Source of the DNA: a virus
DNA: 21,232 nucleotides
IMG/VR virus record: IMGVR_UViG_3300029286_003712
Span: 1 to 21,232 of that record
Direction: 5' to 3' (one strand)
Under the pieces are notes generated by a model, which was not told the DNA's origin, searched no databases, and was given only the letters and a program-made list of their open reading frames with translations. This document shows positions 1 to 8,302 of the stretch, one piece after another. Both the position numbers and the translations under genes were made by a program. Numbering within the stretch: the first letter of the stretch is position 1; each line of letters begins with the position of its first letter.

Positions 1-879
1 ATGAGTTGTATCTATCAAGATCCTAAATCAAAAATCTATATGGTAAAAGTCTCCGTACTTGGAAAGACCAAAACCCGATCGCTTAAAACCAAAGACCGGC
101 GAATCGCAGTAGCCCGTGCAAAGTCGGTTGAGACCAAACTATTCCTGGAATTCTACAATCCTGTCAAGCCGAATAATCACGCCACGAAAGACGAAATCTT
201 TGAACGATTCATTGCACACAAACAGAAACAAAATCGGAGCCTGAACACTCTCAGTATCTACCGTAAATGCTGGCTGAATTACACCCAGAAGCGACTTGAT
301 AACTTATCCTTCGAATATCGCAAACTTCACTACCGACATCTCAGCGCAATTTTCAACTTCGCCATCGATAATGGACTCGCAACCGAAAATCCTTTTAAGA
401 AACTTCCTAAAACTACGACACCCGTCATCAGTTATTACTCGGACACCGAGGCCAAAACTATCTTTAATAGATTACCCGATAACCGATTTGGAGACACTAT
501 GAAACTCTTCTTCCTGACCGGAATGCGCCTCGGTGAAATGGTCAACCTGAAACGCGAAGAAATCCTCTCAGATAAAATCATTCTGCATGGTAAAACAGGT
601 CGGCGTACAATCCCGACAACTCCTCCCATTCGTGATATACTTCAGCGCGATCGGATCTTCGATTGGAAATACAACACTCTCAGCGATGCCATGCGCCGGG
701 AAGGATTTTCCGCTACCAAAATCCGGCACACATTCGCAACAACCTTAGTGAAAAAAGGGATCTCGATCTATATTGTTTCCAAACTTCTCGGTCATAAGTC
801 CGTCAAAACGACCGAAACCTACTACGCTCACCTCGCGCCGGAAGAAATAAAAAATCATACGGAGTGGTTGGGGTGGTGA
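1..879 (+). CDS. int: Tyrosine recombinase / phage integrase, compact
   Basis: Site-specific recombinase that would integrate and excise the phage. The C-terminal half has the tyrosine recombinase signature: Arg176 in TGMRLGE, Lys198 in HGKTGR, Arg242-His243 in KIRHTFAT, His265 in LGHKS and a tyrosine nucleophile in TTETYY (274 or 275). The position that is usually His in the H-x-x-R motif is Thr239; other residues are tolerated there in some phage integrases. The N-terminus looks like an arm-binding domain, followed by a core-binding domain starting near SLNTLSIYR (about residue 80). At 292 aa the protein is short for a phage integrase, and the core-binding domain seems to lack roughly 20-25 residues between SIYRKCW and HLSAIFNFA, with no frameshift. 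The ATG is the first base of the window, so an upstream start and the ribosome binding site cannot be judged. It converges on the lysogeny genes. Confidence 0.9.
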   Translation: MSCIYQDPKSKIYMVKVSVLGKTKTRSLKTKDRRIAVARAKSVETKLFLEFYNPVKPNNHATKDEIFERFIAHKQKQNRSLNTLSIYRKCWLNYTQKRLDNLSFEYRKLHYRHLSAIFNFAIDNGLATENPFKKLPKTTTPVISYYSDTEAKTIFNRLPDNRFGDTMKLFFLTGMRLGEMVNLKREEILSDKIILHGKTGRRTIPTTPPIRDILQRDRIFDWKYNTLSDAMRREGFSATKIRHTFATTLVKKGISIYIVSKLLGHKSVKTTETYYAHLAPEEIKNHTEWLGW

Positions 880-1000
880 GGACTATATTATGGAAACTGG
901 TAGTAAGTTTTAATAGAGTGTTTTCTCTGAATAATTAAATATTTTCAAGAAGTTGTACTTGTTATTTGCTACGTTTATTCTGACAGGGATTTACATAGTT

Positions 1001-1045
1001 CACCCTCACCCCAACGTAGAGTGTTGAGATGAGGGTGTCAATTTT
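1001..1045. terminator. Bidirectional terminator between int and the lysogeny operon
   Basis: CACCCTCA (1001-1008) pairs perfectly with TGAGGGTG (1030-1037). An inner CAAC/GTTG pair (1012-1015 / 1023-1026) lies inside it, and on the plus strand the stem is followed by TCAATTTTT. It lies between the convergent integrase and ImmA-like genes, where a shared terminator is expected. The rest of 880-1058 shows no gene. Confidence 0.6.
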
Positions 1046-1058
1046 TCAATTAATCTTC

Positions 1059-1691
1059 TTAACTAATTTCCAATTCCTCAAATATTTTTTCTTTTACAAT
1101 TCTTTCATAGACAATCTTATCCAAAATCCCAAATTCTTTAAAGATAATCATAGCAATATACGATTTGATTTGGTCGATTTCTATTGCTGGAATATCTTTT
1201 TTCATCTTTCTAATAAGGCCGCGGAGTACGTATATTTTACCAAGCAATATGTCACGAGGGACTAATAAGCGTCCTGCAAATTCATCACATTGATATTCGA
1301 GTTTTACAATAGCATCTTTATTATCCCCCTGAACTTTCATCCAACTATCCTTACTTGAAATGCGAACATCTTTTAAAATGTCACGGTGCAAAACAACATG
1401 CCCAATTTCATGTGCCAAATCATGTCGACTTACAGCTTCCCACCCAGCGCTGTAATATCTTTCTTTGTCCGTCCATAATTCGGTACAATCTGACTTAATA
1501 AATGCAATTACACCAACCTGAGAAAACAAATAATCAATAGGAACAGGCTCAATTTGCATATCAATCTCGATAATGTCAACTACGGGGACAGGCAATTGCT
1601 TTGCTTTAGGATAGCAATTCCTAAACTTTTCGACCTCTTCTCGAATTTGCTCATCAGTCCGTGCTGAATAAGATTTAAATAAGTTGCTCAT
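1059..1691 (-). CDS. ImmA/IrrE family metallopeptidase
   Basis: Predicted zinc metallopeptidase of the ImmA/IrrE (DUF955) family, 210 aa. The active site HEIGH is at residues 94-98, and the downstream helix EYQCDEFAGRLLVP (132-145) fits the family pattern in which the first Glu is the third zinc ligand (Glu132). Known relatives inactivate a partner XRE repressor by cleavage, for example ImmA on ImmR of ICEBs1. Here the gene lies directly downstream of an XRE repressor on the same strand, so it is probably the anti-repressor protease controlling induction. The start is supported by GAGG just upstream of ATG (GTGAGGTCGTATG). The family and catalytic motif are clear; the partner and the induction role are inferred from gene order. 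Confidence 0.88.
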   Translation of the reverse strand: MSNLFKSYSARTDEQIREEVEKFRNCYPKAKQLPVPVVDIIEIDMQIEPVPIDYLFSQVGVIAFIKSDCTELWTDKERYYSAGWEAVSRHDLAHEIGHVVLHRDILKDVRISSKDSWMKVQGDNKDAIVKLEYQCDEFAGRLLVPRDILLGKIYVLRGLIRKMKKDIPAIEIDQIKSYIAMIIFKEFGILDKIVYERIVKEKIFEELEIS

Positions 1692-1718
1692 ACGACCTCA
1701 CTTTCTAACTGGCCTATA

Positions 1719-1746
1719 GGGGTTTCCCCCGAACCAGATTATGGTT
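1719..1746 (-). other. Small hairpins between repressor and ImmA genes
   Basis: AACCA (1732-1736) pairs with TGGTT (1742-1746), and GGGG (1719-1722) with CCCC (1726-1729). These form two short hairpins in the 71-nt gap between the repressor stop and the ImmA start. Neither has a T-tract, so they may tune mRNA stability or relative expression rather than terminate. Evidence is weak. Confidence 0.25.
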
Positions 1747-1762
1747 TAAAATTATACACATC

Positions 1763-2140
1763 TTATTTCTCAACTCCATCAAGTTCTCTTCTAATTATCT
1801 CGTACAATTTAGTCATTTCTTCTTCCGTAGGAGTCTGGCCACGAGCAGTCTTGAAGAATATAGGTAAATATTCCAAGACACGATTATCAGGTGCTAGTTC
1901 GCTTGGAGAACTTTCAAGAAAAGCCATATCTTTTAGATTTACATACTGTTCGGATGCAACACTAATACCTAGTGCTTCTGCAATCTTACTAAATGCCAAA
2001 TCAGTTTTGGGTGGTGCAGCGATACCTCTTTCAATTCGGCTCCAATAACTTGGATCGAATCCAGACCTTCTACAAAACTCGCGAAGAGTAACTCCTCTTT
2101 TTACTCTTTCCGCTCGAATCAGTTGACCTACACGTGCCAT
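1763..2140 (-). CDS. XRE-family HTH repressor
   Basis: DNA-binding regulator of about 125 aa, the likely phage or element repressor. The N-terminal helix-turn-helix spans roughly residues 5-60 (VGQLIRAERVKRG, then TLREFCRRSGFDPSYWSRIE); the C-terminal part is helical with no recognised domain. The frame is open up to an ATG at 2218, but the start at 2140 is preferred: AGGAGG lies 8 nt upstream of it, the HTH begins there, and the longer form would start inside the promoter. It forms an operon with the ImmA-like protease 71 nt downstream. The promoter overlaps a palindrome, which suggests autoregulation. This XRE plus ImmA arrangement is typical of prophages and integrative elements, and also occurs as stand-alone stress or TA-like modules. 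Confidence 0.85.
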   Translation of the reverse strand: MARVGQLIRAERVKRGVTLREFCRRSGFDPSYWSRIERGIAAPPKTDLAFSKIAEALGISVASEQYVNLKDMAFLESSPSELAPDNRVLEYLPIFFKTARGQTPTEEEMTKLYEIIRRELDGVEK

Positions 2141-2180
2141 TTGTTCATCCTCCTTTTTTTCATTGCTTGTTACAAATAAC

Positions 2181-2206
2181 GTGGACAATTTAGTCCACAC
2201 TTGTGG
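2181..2206. promoter_or_regulatory. Candidate repressor operator
   Basis: GTGGAC (2181-2186) and GTCCAC (2193-2198) form an inverted repeat around the exact -10 hexamer of the repressor promoter. A second, partly overlapping inverted repeat, CCACA-CT-TGTGG, lies in the spacer (2195-2206). Binding here would block RNA polymerase, so the repressor probably controls itself. The binding protein is inferred from proximity. Confidence 0.55.
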
Positions 2207-2215
2207 AATTGTCAA
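2187..2215 (-). promoter_or_regulatory. Sigma70-type promoter of the repressor operon
   Basis: Reading the minus strand, TTGACA (2215-2210), a 17-nt spacer and TAAATT (2192-2187) form a near-consensus promoter. Transcription would begin near 2180, about 40 nt before the repressor ATG at 2140, leaving room for its AGGAGG site. Confidence 0.7.
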
Positions 2216-2263
2216 CATTTTTTTTAAAAATGAAAAATTAAATTATTCAGTAACCAGATCTAT

Positions 2264-3292
2264 TCAATACGCCAGCACCTGCACCTTCCGGACCTTCGCC
2301 ACGTAGTCGGGGTCGGCGTTAAGACCCTGCAACCGGATTGTATGGATGCTCGTTGTATTTAAGCCAGCAATACTCAGTACCGCCGAATAAACACCATAGA
2401 CTCCGCCGAAATTGACCGTCTGACATTCGACAAGTTTGCTCAGACTGTCATCGACCCAGACCTTTACCTGCGGCGGCGCTGCCGGCGCGTCACTTAATTG
2501 CGTCATTTCAAAAACAACCAAAAGCGTACTATCGGGGGTGAATTTATGGAAGGGAATTAACAGGAAATCTTTAAAGGTGGACGTCATTAAATCGATTACA
2601 TACTCTTCAAATTCGAGCGTCCCGGAAGGCGTAAGGTCAGAAGCCTTATCCGTATAGACCACTCGGTAACCGGCGCCCACGCTTCCGGTACTCCCGGACA
2701 GTGATTCAATCGCATTTTGCAGGAGTTCCAGATTCTGATTCAAATTCATGGTATTGGAAAGAATTGTCTGTAACGTAAAGTTTGGTTTAAAACCAAGCAC
2801 ATTTGACACAATCTGAAAATCAGCCGACACACCGGTTGCCGGCAGATAATCACTGTGAACATGACCAGCGTCGGCTTTTAGCGCAACCGTAGCCGCTAAT
2901 GCATTTAGAGCGCTCAAATCGCCTTTTAACGCCAACTGGGCGATGATCTTCGCGGCACTCCATAAATCGGTCGCGCTCACACCGGCATCATTGATCGATC
3001 GGTGGATTACAGCATTATTCAGATGGGCGAGAATATCTTCATTCAAAAACGGGATGTTCTGTAACTCCTCCTGGGCATTAGTATCGGAATTGACATAGAC
3101 CGAATATAGGCCGGATGGTAAGCCATCGACATAGTAAGTCCCGTCATTGTTGTCGGTTAGTTTCAGTTGTATTCCTTCCGGAGTCGTACTGGCTACAAAA
3201 TCACCTGTCGTTACATTCTTAATCTTGACCAACTGCCCGGAAAGCAATTCATTACTATCCTGTCCAAATAATCCAAAACTGAACCGTGCCAT
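2264..3292 (-). CDS. Tail fibre / appendage protein
   Basis: Predicted virion appendage of 342 aa. An N-terminal domain of about 70 residues resembles a carboxypeptidase-regulatory or Ig-like beta sandwich (LTDNNDGTYYVDGLPSG). A helical and repetitive middle follows, with HVHSDYLPATG near residue 150, a motif seen in many tail fibre and host-recognition proteins. The C-terminal region of about 120 residues is beta-rich and could bind a ligand. It is the last gene of the late block, after the tape measure and hub-like genes, the usual place for fibres. AAGGGGTG precedes the ATG. No close relative is recognised; the role rests on motif and position. Confidence 0.6.
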   Translation of the reverse strand: MARFSFGLFGQDSNELLSGQLVKIKNVTTGDFVASTTPEGIQLKLTDNNDGTYYVDGLPSGLYSVYVNSDTNAQEELQNIPFLNEDILAHLNNAVIHRSINDAGVSATDLWSAAKIIAQLALKGDLSALNALAATVALKADAGHVHSDYLPATGVSADFQIVSNVLGFKPNFTLQTILSNTMNLNQNLELLQNAIESLSGSTGSVGAGYRVVYTDKASDLTPSGTLEFEEYVIDLMTSTFKDFLLIPFHKFTPDSTLLVVFEMTQLSDAPAAPPQVKVWVDDSLSKLVECQTVNFGGVYGVYSAVLSIAGLNTTSIHTIRLQGLNADPDYVAKVRKVQVLAY

Positions 3293-3303
3293 ATTACACC
3301 CCT

Positions 3304-3753
3304 TTACCTTTTAAATCTTATTATCCTGTTGAATTGTATCGATGAAATCATATTATCGATCGTCGGAATCTTCGAGACCAGCCCCTTACTCTTCACCTTG
3401 ATCTTAACGGTGTCAACATCGATCAATCCTTCCAGCGAATCTGGATTGATTTCCTCGATGATGACCTGATAAGCCACGATCGGAACATCTGAGTGCGGAA
3501 CTAACTTTACGACCAAAGATCGATTATAGCATGAGAGTAATGTGTCCAAGACACTTTGCCCAACCTTGCCAAACTCATATTCACCAACAAACCGCCACTT
3601 ATGGTCTGTTCCGGTCAGAATTTCGCCATCGATATTTTCATATGTCTTCCAGGCCGGCTCGAATGTTTCTTTGCGTCCGCCCTTTTTGGGACTTGGCAAA
3701 TCAACCCGCTGGCCACCATAAATGATTACCGGATTGCCGACTCCCCTGTACAT
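3304..3753 (-). CDS. Small tail protein, unknown
   Basis: 149-aa protein of mixed charge, beta-rich, with no transmembrane segment or recognised domain. Its ATG overlaps the stop codon of the upstream hub-like gene (taATG), and GGAG precedes it, so the two are translationally coupled. Lying between hub-like protein and fibre, it is most likely a distal tail or baseplate component. The function cannot be read from the sequence alone. Confidence 0.6.
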   Translation of the reverse strand: MYRGVGNPVIIYGGQRVDLPSPKKGGRKETFEPAWKTYENIDGEILTGTDHKWRFVGEYEFGKVGQSVLDTLLSCYNRSLVVKLVPHSDVPIVAYQVIIEEINPDSLEGLIDVDTVKIKVKSKGLVSKIPTIDNMISSIQFNRIIRFKR

Positions 3754-5345
3754 TACTCACTCTCCAATATTTTTTCACATGTAACTTCCGTAACCGGTTC
3801 CAATAGACCTCGCCTCCGTATAGTTACGATCCCAAGATCGGTACCGTCTATGATAACCCGATCAGCCAACCGAATATCACCGGGTTCAAACATTTTGGCT
3901 ATTGTGTCGGTTTGTATGCCCTCCATAACCGACTTATAGTAAGACTGAATGGCGTCCCATTCATTTTTTCGCACCCGGACGCCGTATGACGACACACGCC
4001 CCTCGCTATCCTCTTCGTACCGGTTAATATCAACCAACACGTCTTCCACCTTCGTTGTTTCTCGATTCATCTCAATAACGTTTCGACGCGGTATTGTAAT
4101 AGACCGTAAAGCCTCACCGCGAGGCAGTAGATAGACTTTGTTCTCCTGATCAACATAAACGTACGAATTAGTTAACACAGCCAGATCGTGCAGAATATCC
4201 ATCGCGCTCGCATCACGGTAAGTCATATTGTAATACTGATCGAAAGGCGTTTCAAATGACAAAAGCAAATCACGCCCAAGCAGATCATTGTACTTCTTAA
4301 GCGCGCGCGCGCTGACGTATGTATTCGTATCGTTGTAATCAACAACAGTCACGTCCATCAAACTGTCCGGATCGTATCCCTCTTCACTCAAAAAGGATCG
4401 AATCTTCTGGGTCGATATGTTTTCCGATGTAGATTTATTAACCCGTTTCCCATACAACGCCTCTAACGGCGGAACGTGATCCTCAAAAGGAAATAATGGA
4501 AAATACTCATGTGTCCGAACGTATTCAATTCCCCCATCCCGGCACAAATAGACCCAATATTTCGCTCCAATCGTCGGAAACTTCAAATCGAACGGCGGGA
4601 TCTTAAAGTGGAAATGAACCCAACTTCCCTTCTTTATTTTTGTAACTCCAAGATCGATCGTTGTCGGCGGAATACTGAAAGACCAATCTAAAAAACTCCC
4701 TTTTTCCCAGAAAGTTTTCATCTTAAACATCGCGTCTTCTTCAATCACATAATTACAACCCAGCCTATACCTGAAATGATAACCTCGGTCTTCAGAAAAT
4801 ACCAGATCAATCAGGTATGAGAGTAAACCTTGACGCGGCAATTTACGCAATACATTTCCAAAAAACTTTCTTACCGTTCCCGGAGCGACCTGAATAGTCG
4901 AATCATCGGCGATAAACATTAAGCCAATCCGGTCATAAACCGCCTGCAAAACCCTCTGGACAATTTCCTTGACAGACATTTGTGTTTTAGTGTCAAATTC
5001 TCTAACCGTCTCATCCTCGCCGGTATCAACTTCTTCGCCGATCTTTGTATCCTTTAGTTTGACCGAAGAAGAACAAATAGTCAATTCTTGAATCACAGAT
5101 GTATCTTCATCTATTTCATCAACGAATCCGGCAAATACCTTCTCGCCGGTTCCCGCGCGTTTGATCAGGATAGTATCATCTCTTTTTACCGATAAACCGA
5201 AAACCTTGAATGTCAGATCACTCGCTTCGAAGTCAAAGAGTCCCGTTCCCTTCCAGGACTCCTCGATGTAATCCGGAAAACTCTCAGCCAGAACCTTGCT
5301 GGTAATATTCTCGTCGTTCAGGTATATAAGCAGGCCGTCAATCAA
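3753..5345 (-). CDS. Tail hub / tail-associated protein (gpD-like position)
   Basis: 530-aa protein translated immediately after the tape measure. It starts at TTG, with TTGA overlapping the tape measure stop (4-nt overlap). The N-terminus (GLLIYLNDENITSKV, then DTILIKRAGTGEKVFAGFVD) resembles the first barrel of phage tail hub proteins, in which a local frame and an 'off' direction are followed by a domain that contacts the tube. The middle and C-terminal parts (DRVIIDGTDLGIVTIRR near the end) also fit hub or baseplate proteins. No peptidase motif was seen. The structural role is supported by position and general fold signals; assignment to a specific family is uncertain. Confidence 0.62.
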   Translation of the reverse strand: MIDGLLIYLNDENITSKVLAESFPDYIEESWKGTGLFDFEASDLTFKVFGLSVKRDDTILIKRAGTGEKVFAGFVDEIDEDTSVIQELTICSSSVKLKDTKIGEEVDTGEDETVREFDTKTQMSVKEIVQRVLQAVYDRIGLMFIADDSTIQVAPGTVRKFFGNVLRKLPRQGLLSYLIDLVFSEDRGYHFRYRLGCNYVIEEDAMFKMKTFWEKGSFLDWSFSIPPTTIDLGVTKIKKGSWVHFHFKIPPFDLKFPTIGAKYWVYLCRDGGIEYVRTHEYFPLFPFEDHVPPLEALYGKRVNKSTSENISTQKIRSFLSEEGYDPDSLMDVTVVDYNDTNTYVSARALKKYNDLLGRDLLLSFETPFDQYYNMTYRDASAMDILHDLAVLTNSYVYVDQENKVYLLPRGEALRSITIPRRNVIEMNRETTKVEDVLVDINRYEEDSEGRVSSYGVRVRKNEWDAIQSYYKSVMEGIQTDTIAKMFEPGDIRLADRVIIDGTDLGIVTIRRRGLLEPVTEVTCEKILESE

Positions 5346-8062
5346 CTTAATTTCTTCCGACTGGTTCTGGTTACTGCCTTCGCAATTCCGCGCTCGGTAA
5401 GATTGTTTCGCGTAGCGTAAATCGCAGACTCGACGCGCTCTAACCGATCTTCGAGTCCCTTTGTATTCATGGCGACATTTGTGCTAACTGCAGTGTTTAA
5501 CTTCGCCCGGAATTCGGGCATGACTTCAGTGTTCATATACCGCCGGAAGTTCTTTTCGGGAAGTACTAATTCACGGCCACTCTGTGCGACCGCCTCTCCG
5601 GCCAGCAACAATGTCGGTTTACTGATCAGTGCGCCTTCAGCCGCTTTAATGACCTTAGACGTCTTTCCCTTAAATGAACTGAGCAGGGCAATAATTCCAA
5701 CCATGGCCGCGCCGATTGCTATCAGACTAAAGGGAAATGGGATCGCCGCATTAGCAGACGCCGTCTTTGCCCCGGCTGTCGCCAATTCCGAACTCGCAAC
5801 GGCTGTGTTAGACGCAATCTTCGCCGTATCGACCGCTTGCTCAGCTGCAGTTGTGGCCACTTTCTCCCCAAACAACCAGTTCTGCACTGCGACTTTTTCC
5901 TTGGCCATCCATCCCTCAATCGCTACCTGTGTGACCGCCCACGCCTGAGTTATTCCAAGCGTATCGACTGTCCAGGCAATTAATTTCTGGCGCGCCCTTT
6001 CCAATACCGATTCATAAGCATCGCTGAACCCGCCACCGGTAATTATCCCCGTTATATCATCTTGCGCCTTTTTGTAAATATTAACCTTTTCCTCTGCCGC
6101 ATCGCGTTCTATATCCAACTGATTCATTTGAACCGCATAATCGCTATCGCTGATTTTTTTATTCAGACGATCGAGTTCTAATTGAAGTTTTTTCCGTTCT
6201 ATTATCTCCAATTCGTCGTTACTTTTGACAGCCGCAAGTTTATCGTTGAGTATTGTTTTTTGTGCGGCCAGACTCTTGTCTGCGCTAGTGTCCTGCGCCT
6301 CGTCAATTTCAATCTGCTGTTTTAACTGGCTGTATTTTAACAGCGCCTCGGCGTCGCCCGCGATCTTGGCAGCCTCGATCCTGGTATTCAGATACTGCAG
6401 GGCGCTTTTACGCGCTTCCGCCCGGCTTTTACCCTCAGCAATTGTCAGATACTCAACTGAGTTTTTAACGTCTTCTAATGTTCCCAGCCGCGCCGCGTCA
6501 GCCGTATTGATCTCGTTTATTCTGGCCTTGATCTGCTGGTATTCTAATTTCCGAGCCGTTGTCAGTTTATTATAAGCCCCAAAACCTTTTAGGCGATCAT
6601 CAAGATTTTTCCGTTCTTGACCGCTATTTTTCGCCTCCAATTCAGCCAGGGCTTTTCGGTCGTCAATCTCTTTCTGCGATAAAATTCCCGCACTTTTCAA
6701 TGTCGTTATCCGACTGTTTAGCGCCCCAATTATATTGTTATTTTCCTGTTTTTGAGCCTCGAGGTCAACTATTCTTTTTTTCCTCTCATCCGCCATCAGG
6801 TCGTTTTCATCACAGCGTATCCTTGAATTTCTCGCCACTACCAGTCCGCTTTGACCCAATTTCTTTACTTCGGCGTCTATCTGCTGGTTATTTTTCTGCC
6901 GAGCGTCGATTTCCTCTTGTAGTTTTCCAATATCATAACTGTTGGCAATTTCATTCAATAACGCCTGCAATTCCCTCAGTTTATCGACTTCTCCCTGCGT
7001 CTTTTGAATATGCCTGTTTTTAATCGCTAATATCACTTCGTAGGCGGCCGTGAGCGCGACGATTGCAATTCCCACCGGCCCCAGGCTGGCGTACAATCCT
7101 TTCAGCGCCACGCCGAGTCCCTTTAGCGACAAGCTTACCCCGGCCGTTTTAAGGCCGAAGGCCTGTAATATTTGCCCCCCATATTTAATCTTAACCACTA
7201 GCGCTACAACCCCGGCCGCAATAACTGTCGTATATCCCACCAGCCCCTGAATCGCTTGCCCCGCCTGATTAACCCCGCCGGTAATCTTGATCATAATCTC
7301 GGCAAAGGGGACTAGGGCGTTTTTAACACCGGCTCCGACGTTTTCCCTCATATCGCCAACCGTATTGGTTAACTGGATCAACTTTCCGGCATCGGTTCTG
7401 GCCAGCGCCTCGGCTTGATCACGGAAGCGCGCATTCACCCCGTCCAATAAATTTTGAAGACGCTTTTGCGAACCGACCGCACCTTCGACCTGAATCCCAT
7501 AACGTCCCAGGGCGTTAACATCCGACCCAATCGTCTTGGCCACCAAATCAGCGGCGCCTACTAGATCCATTCTCTGGGCCGATGCAAAATCCTGTGTTGC
7601 CTTGATAAGTGGCTTTAAACCCTTATCGTCGAGTTTGGTCATCGCCGCCAGCATGGCCGCCGCTTGCACGGTAGCGTCGTCGTCATAGACCGTTGCCCTT
7701 TGGCGTTCGGCCGCATACTCTTTCACCGAATCGACGGATTCCTTTGTATAGGTTCCGGCATTAATCATCGCCTGGGTTAGCGCCGCCTCGGCCTGCTCCG
7801 ACTCGTTTGATGCGACAATAAACTTGCGTAATGTGTTCGACGCTATGTTCCAGTAGAACGCTACCTGTTGTACCACCAAACCAAGTTTTATGAATGACCC
7901 CGCCATGCCATTGATCTTATTACTGGTTTTCTCAACCGAATCGCCGGTCTTGGTCGCAAAATCGTCAAACCGGCGGTTAAGACTGTTAAGGGATTCAACA
8001 ATCTGCTTTATATTGGCAACAACCTCTATTTCCATTCGCTCGTTTGACATTACGCCCGCCAT
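5342..8062 (-). CDS. Tail tape measure protein
   Basis: 906 aa, the longest gene in the window, which is usual for the protein that sets tail length and is ejected with DNA. It has the family architecture: an N-terminal helical region (VEKTSNKINGMAGSFIKLGL), hydrophobic Gly/Ala-rich segments near residues 275-345 (TVIAAGVVALVV; GPVGIAIVALTAAYEV), a long charged coiled coil about 350-660, another hydrophobic stretch near 800 (FSLIAIGAAMVGIIALL), and a C-terminal segment with SGRELVLPE, common in phage tape measures. It follows the chaperone pair. No strong ribosome binding site precedes ATG 8062; internal ATGs at 8050 and 8035 are alternatives. Its 5' end overlaps the candidate promoter of the plus-strand gene next to it. 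Confidence 0.88.
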   Translation of the reverse strand: MAGVMSNERMEIEVVANIKQIVESLNSLNRRFDDFATKTGDSVEKTSNKINGMAGSFIKLGLVVQQVAFYWNIASNTLRKFIVASNESEQAEAALTQAMINAGTYTKESVDSVKEYAAERQRATVYDDDATVQAAAMLAAMTKLDDKGLKPLIKATQDFASAQRMDLVGAADLVAKTIGSDVNALGRYGIQVEGAVGSQKRLQNLLDGVNARFRDQAEALARTDAGKLIQLTNTVGDMRENVGAGVKNALVPFAEIMIKITGGVNQAGQAIQGLVGYTTVIAAGVVALVVKIKYGGQILQAFGLKTAGVSLSLKGLGVALKGLYASLGPVGIAIVALTAAYEVILAIKNRHIQKTQGEVDKLRELQALLNEIANSYDIGKLQEEIDARQKNNQQIDAEVKKLGQSGLVVARNSRIRCDENDLMADERKKRIVDLEAQKQENNNIIGALNSRITTLKSAGILSQKEIDDRKALAELEAKNSGQERKNLDDRLKGFGAYNKLTTARKLEYQQIKARINEINTADAARLGTLEDVKNSVEYLTIAEGKSRAEARKSALQYLNTRIEAAKIAGDAEALLKYSQLKQQIEIDEAQDTSADKSLAAQKTILNDKLAAVKSNDELEIIERKKLQLELDRLNKKISDSDYAVQMNQLDIERDAAEEKVNIYKKAQDDITGIITGGGFSDAYESVLERARQKLIAWTVDTLGITQAWAVTQVAIEGWMAKEKVAVQNWLFGEKVATTAAEQAVDTAKIASNTAVASSELATAGAKTASANAAIPFPFSLIAIGAAMVGIIALLSSFKGKTSKVIKAAEGALISKPTLLLAGEAVAQSGRELVLPEKNFRRYMNTEVMPEFRAKLNTAVSTNVAMNTKGLEDRLERVESAIYATRNNLTERGIAKAVTRTSRKKLS

Positions 8063-8072
8063 CTATTATATT
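8044..8072 (+). promoter_or_regulatory. Near-consensus promoter for plus-strand membrane gene
   Basis: TTGACA (8044-8049), a 17-nt spacer and TATATT (8067-8072) on the plus strand, opposite to all surrounding late genes. The expected transcription start, near 8079, is only about 2 nt before the ATG at 8081, so the transcript would be nearly leaderless. The -35 lies within the first codons of the tape measure gene on the other strand. Confidence 0.55.
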
Positions 8073-8080
8073 TACTATTG

Positions 8081-8293
8081 ATGAGTGCCGAAGCCGAAAA
8101 ATTCAAATACGCAGTCCGAAAATCTTTTTGGGGTATCCTGATCAATATTTCCGCATTCGCTTTGATCGGGTTCATTTTTGCCGCCATATTTCCAAAACTA
8201 TATTTCCTCGGCTACCCGTTCGCAATTCTGCTTTTCTGTGCCCCCGCCCTTCTGGTTGGCTTTGCCGCGTGGGTCGCATGGAAAGACCTGTAA
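8081..8293 (+). CDS. Small two-helix membrane protein, candidate moron
   Basis: 70-aa protein on the strand opposite to the late block, filling the only large gap (8063-8302) in that block. A charged N-terminus (MSAEAEKFKYAVRKSFW) is followed by two hydrophobic segments, about residues 18-38 (ILINISAFALIGFIFAAIF) and 44-66 (YPFAILLFCAPALLVGFAAW), and a short charged tail: a helical hairpin in the inner membrane. It has no ribosome binding site, but a promoter at 8044-8072 would start the message at the ATG, consistent with leaderless translation. A TTG at 8078 is an alternative start. Small membrane proteins expressed from a prophage commonly alter superinfection or the cell surface; that role is inference. 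No homologue is recognised. Confidence 0.6.
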   Translation: MSAEAEKFKYAVRKSFWGILINISAFALIGFIFAAIFPKLYFLGYPFAILLFCAPALLVGFAAWVAWKDL

Positions 8294-8302
8294 TCGTTGA
8301 CA

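Noticed and set aside
2141-2218. Longer repressor start at 2218
   Set aside because: It would begin inside the TTGACA-17-TAAATT promoter, while AGGAGG and the HTH start support ATG 2140.
5469-5948. 159-codon plus-strand ORF within the tape measure
   Set aside because: Antisense to an Ala-rich stretch of the tape measure; an open frame is expected there by composition.
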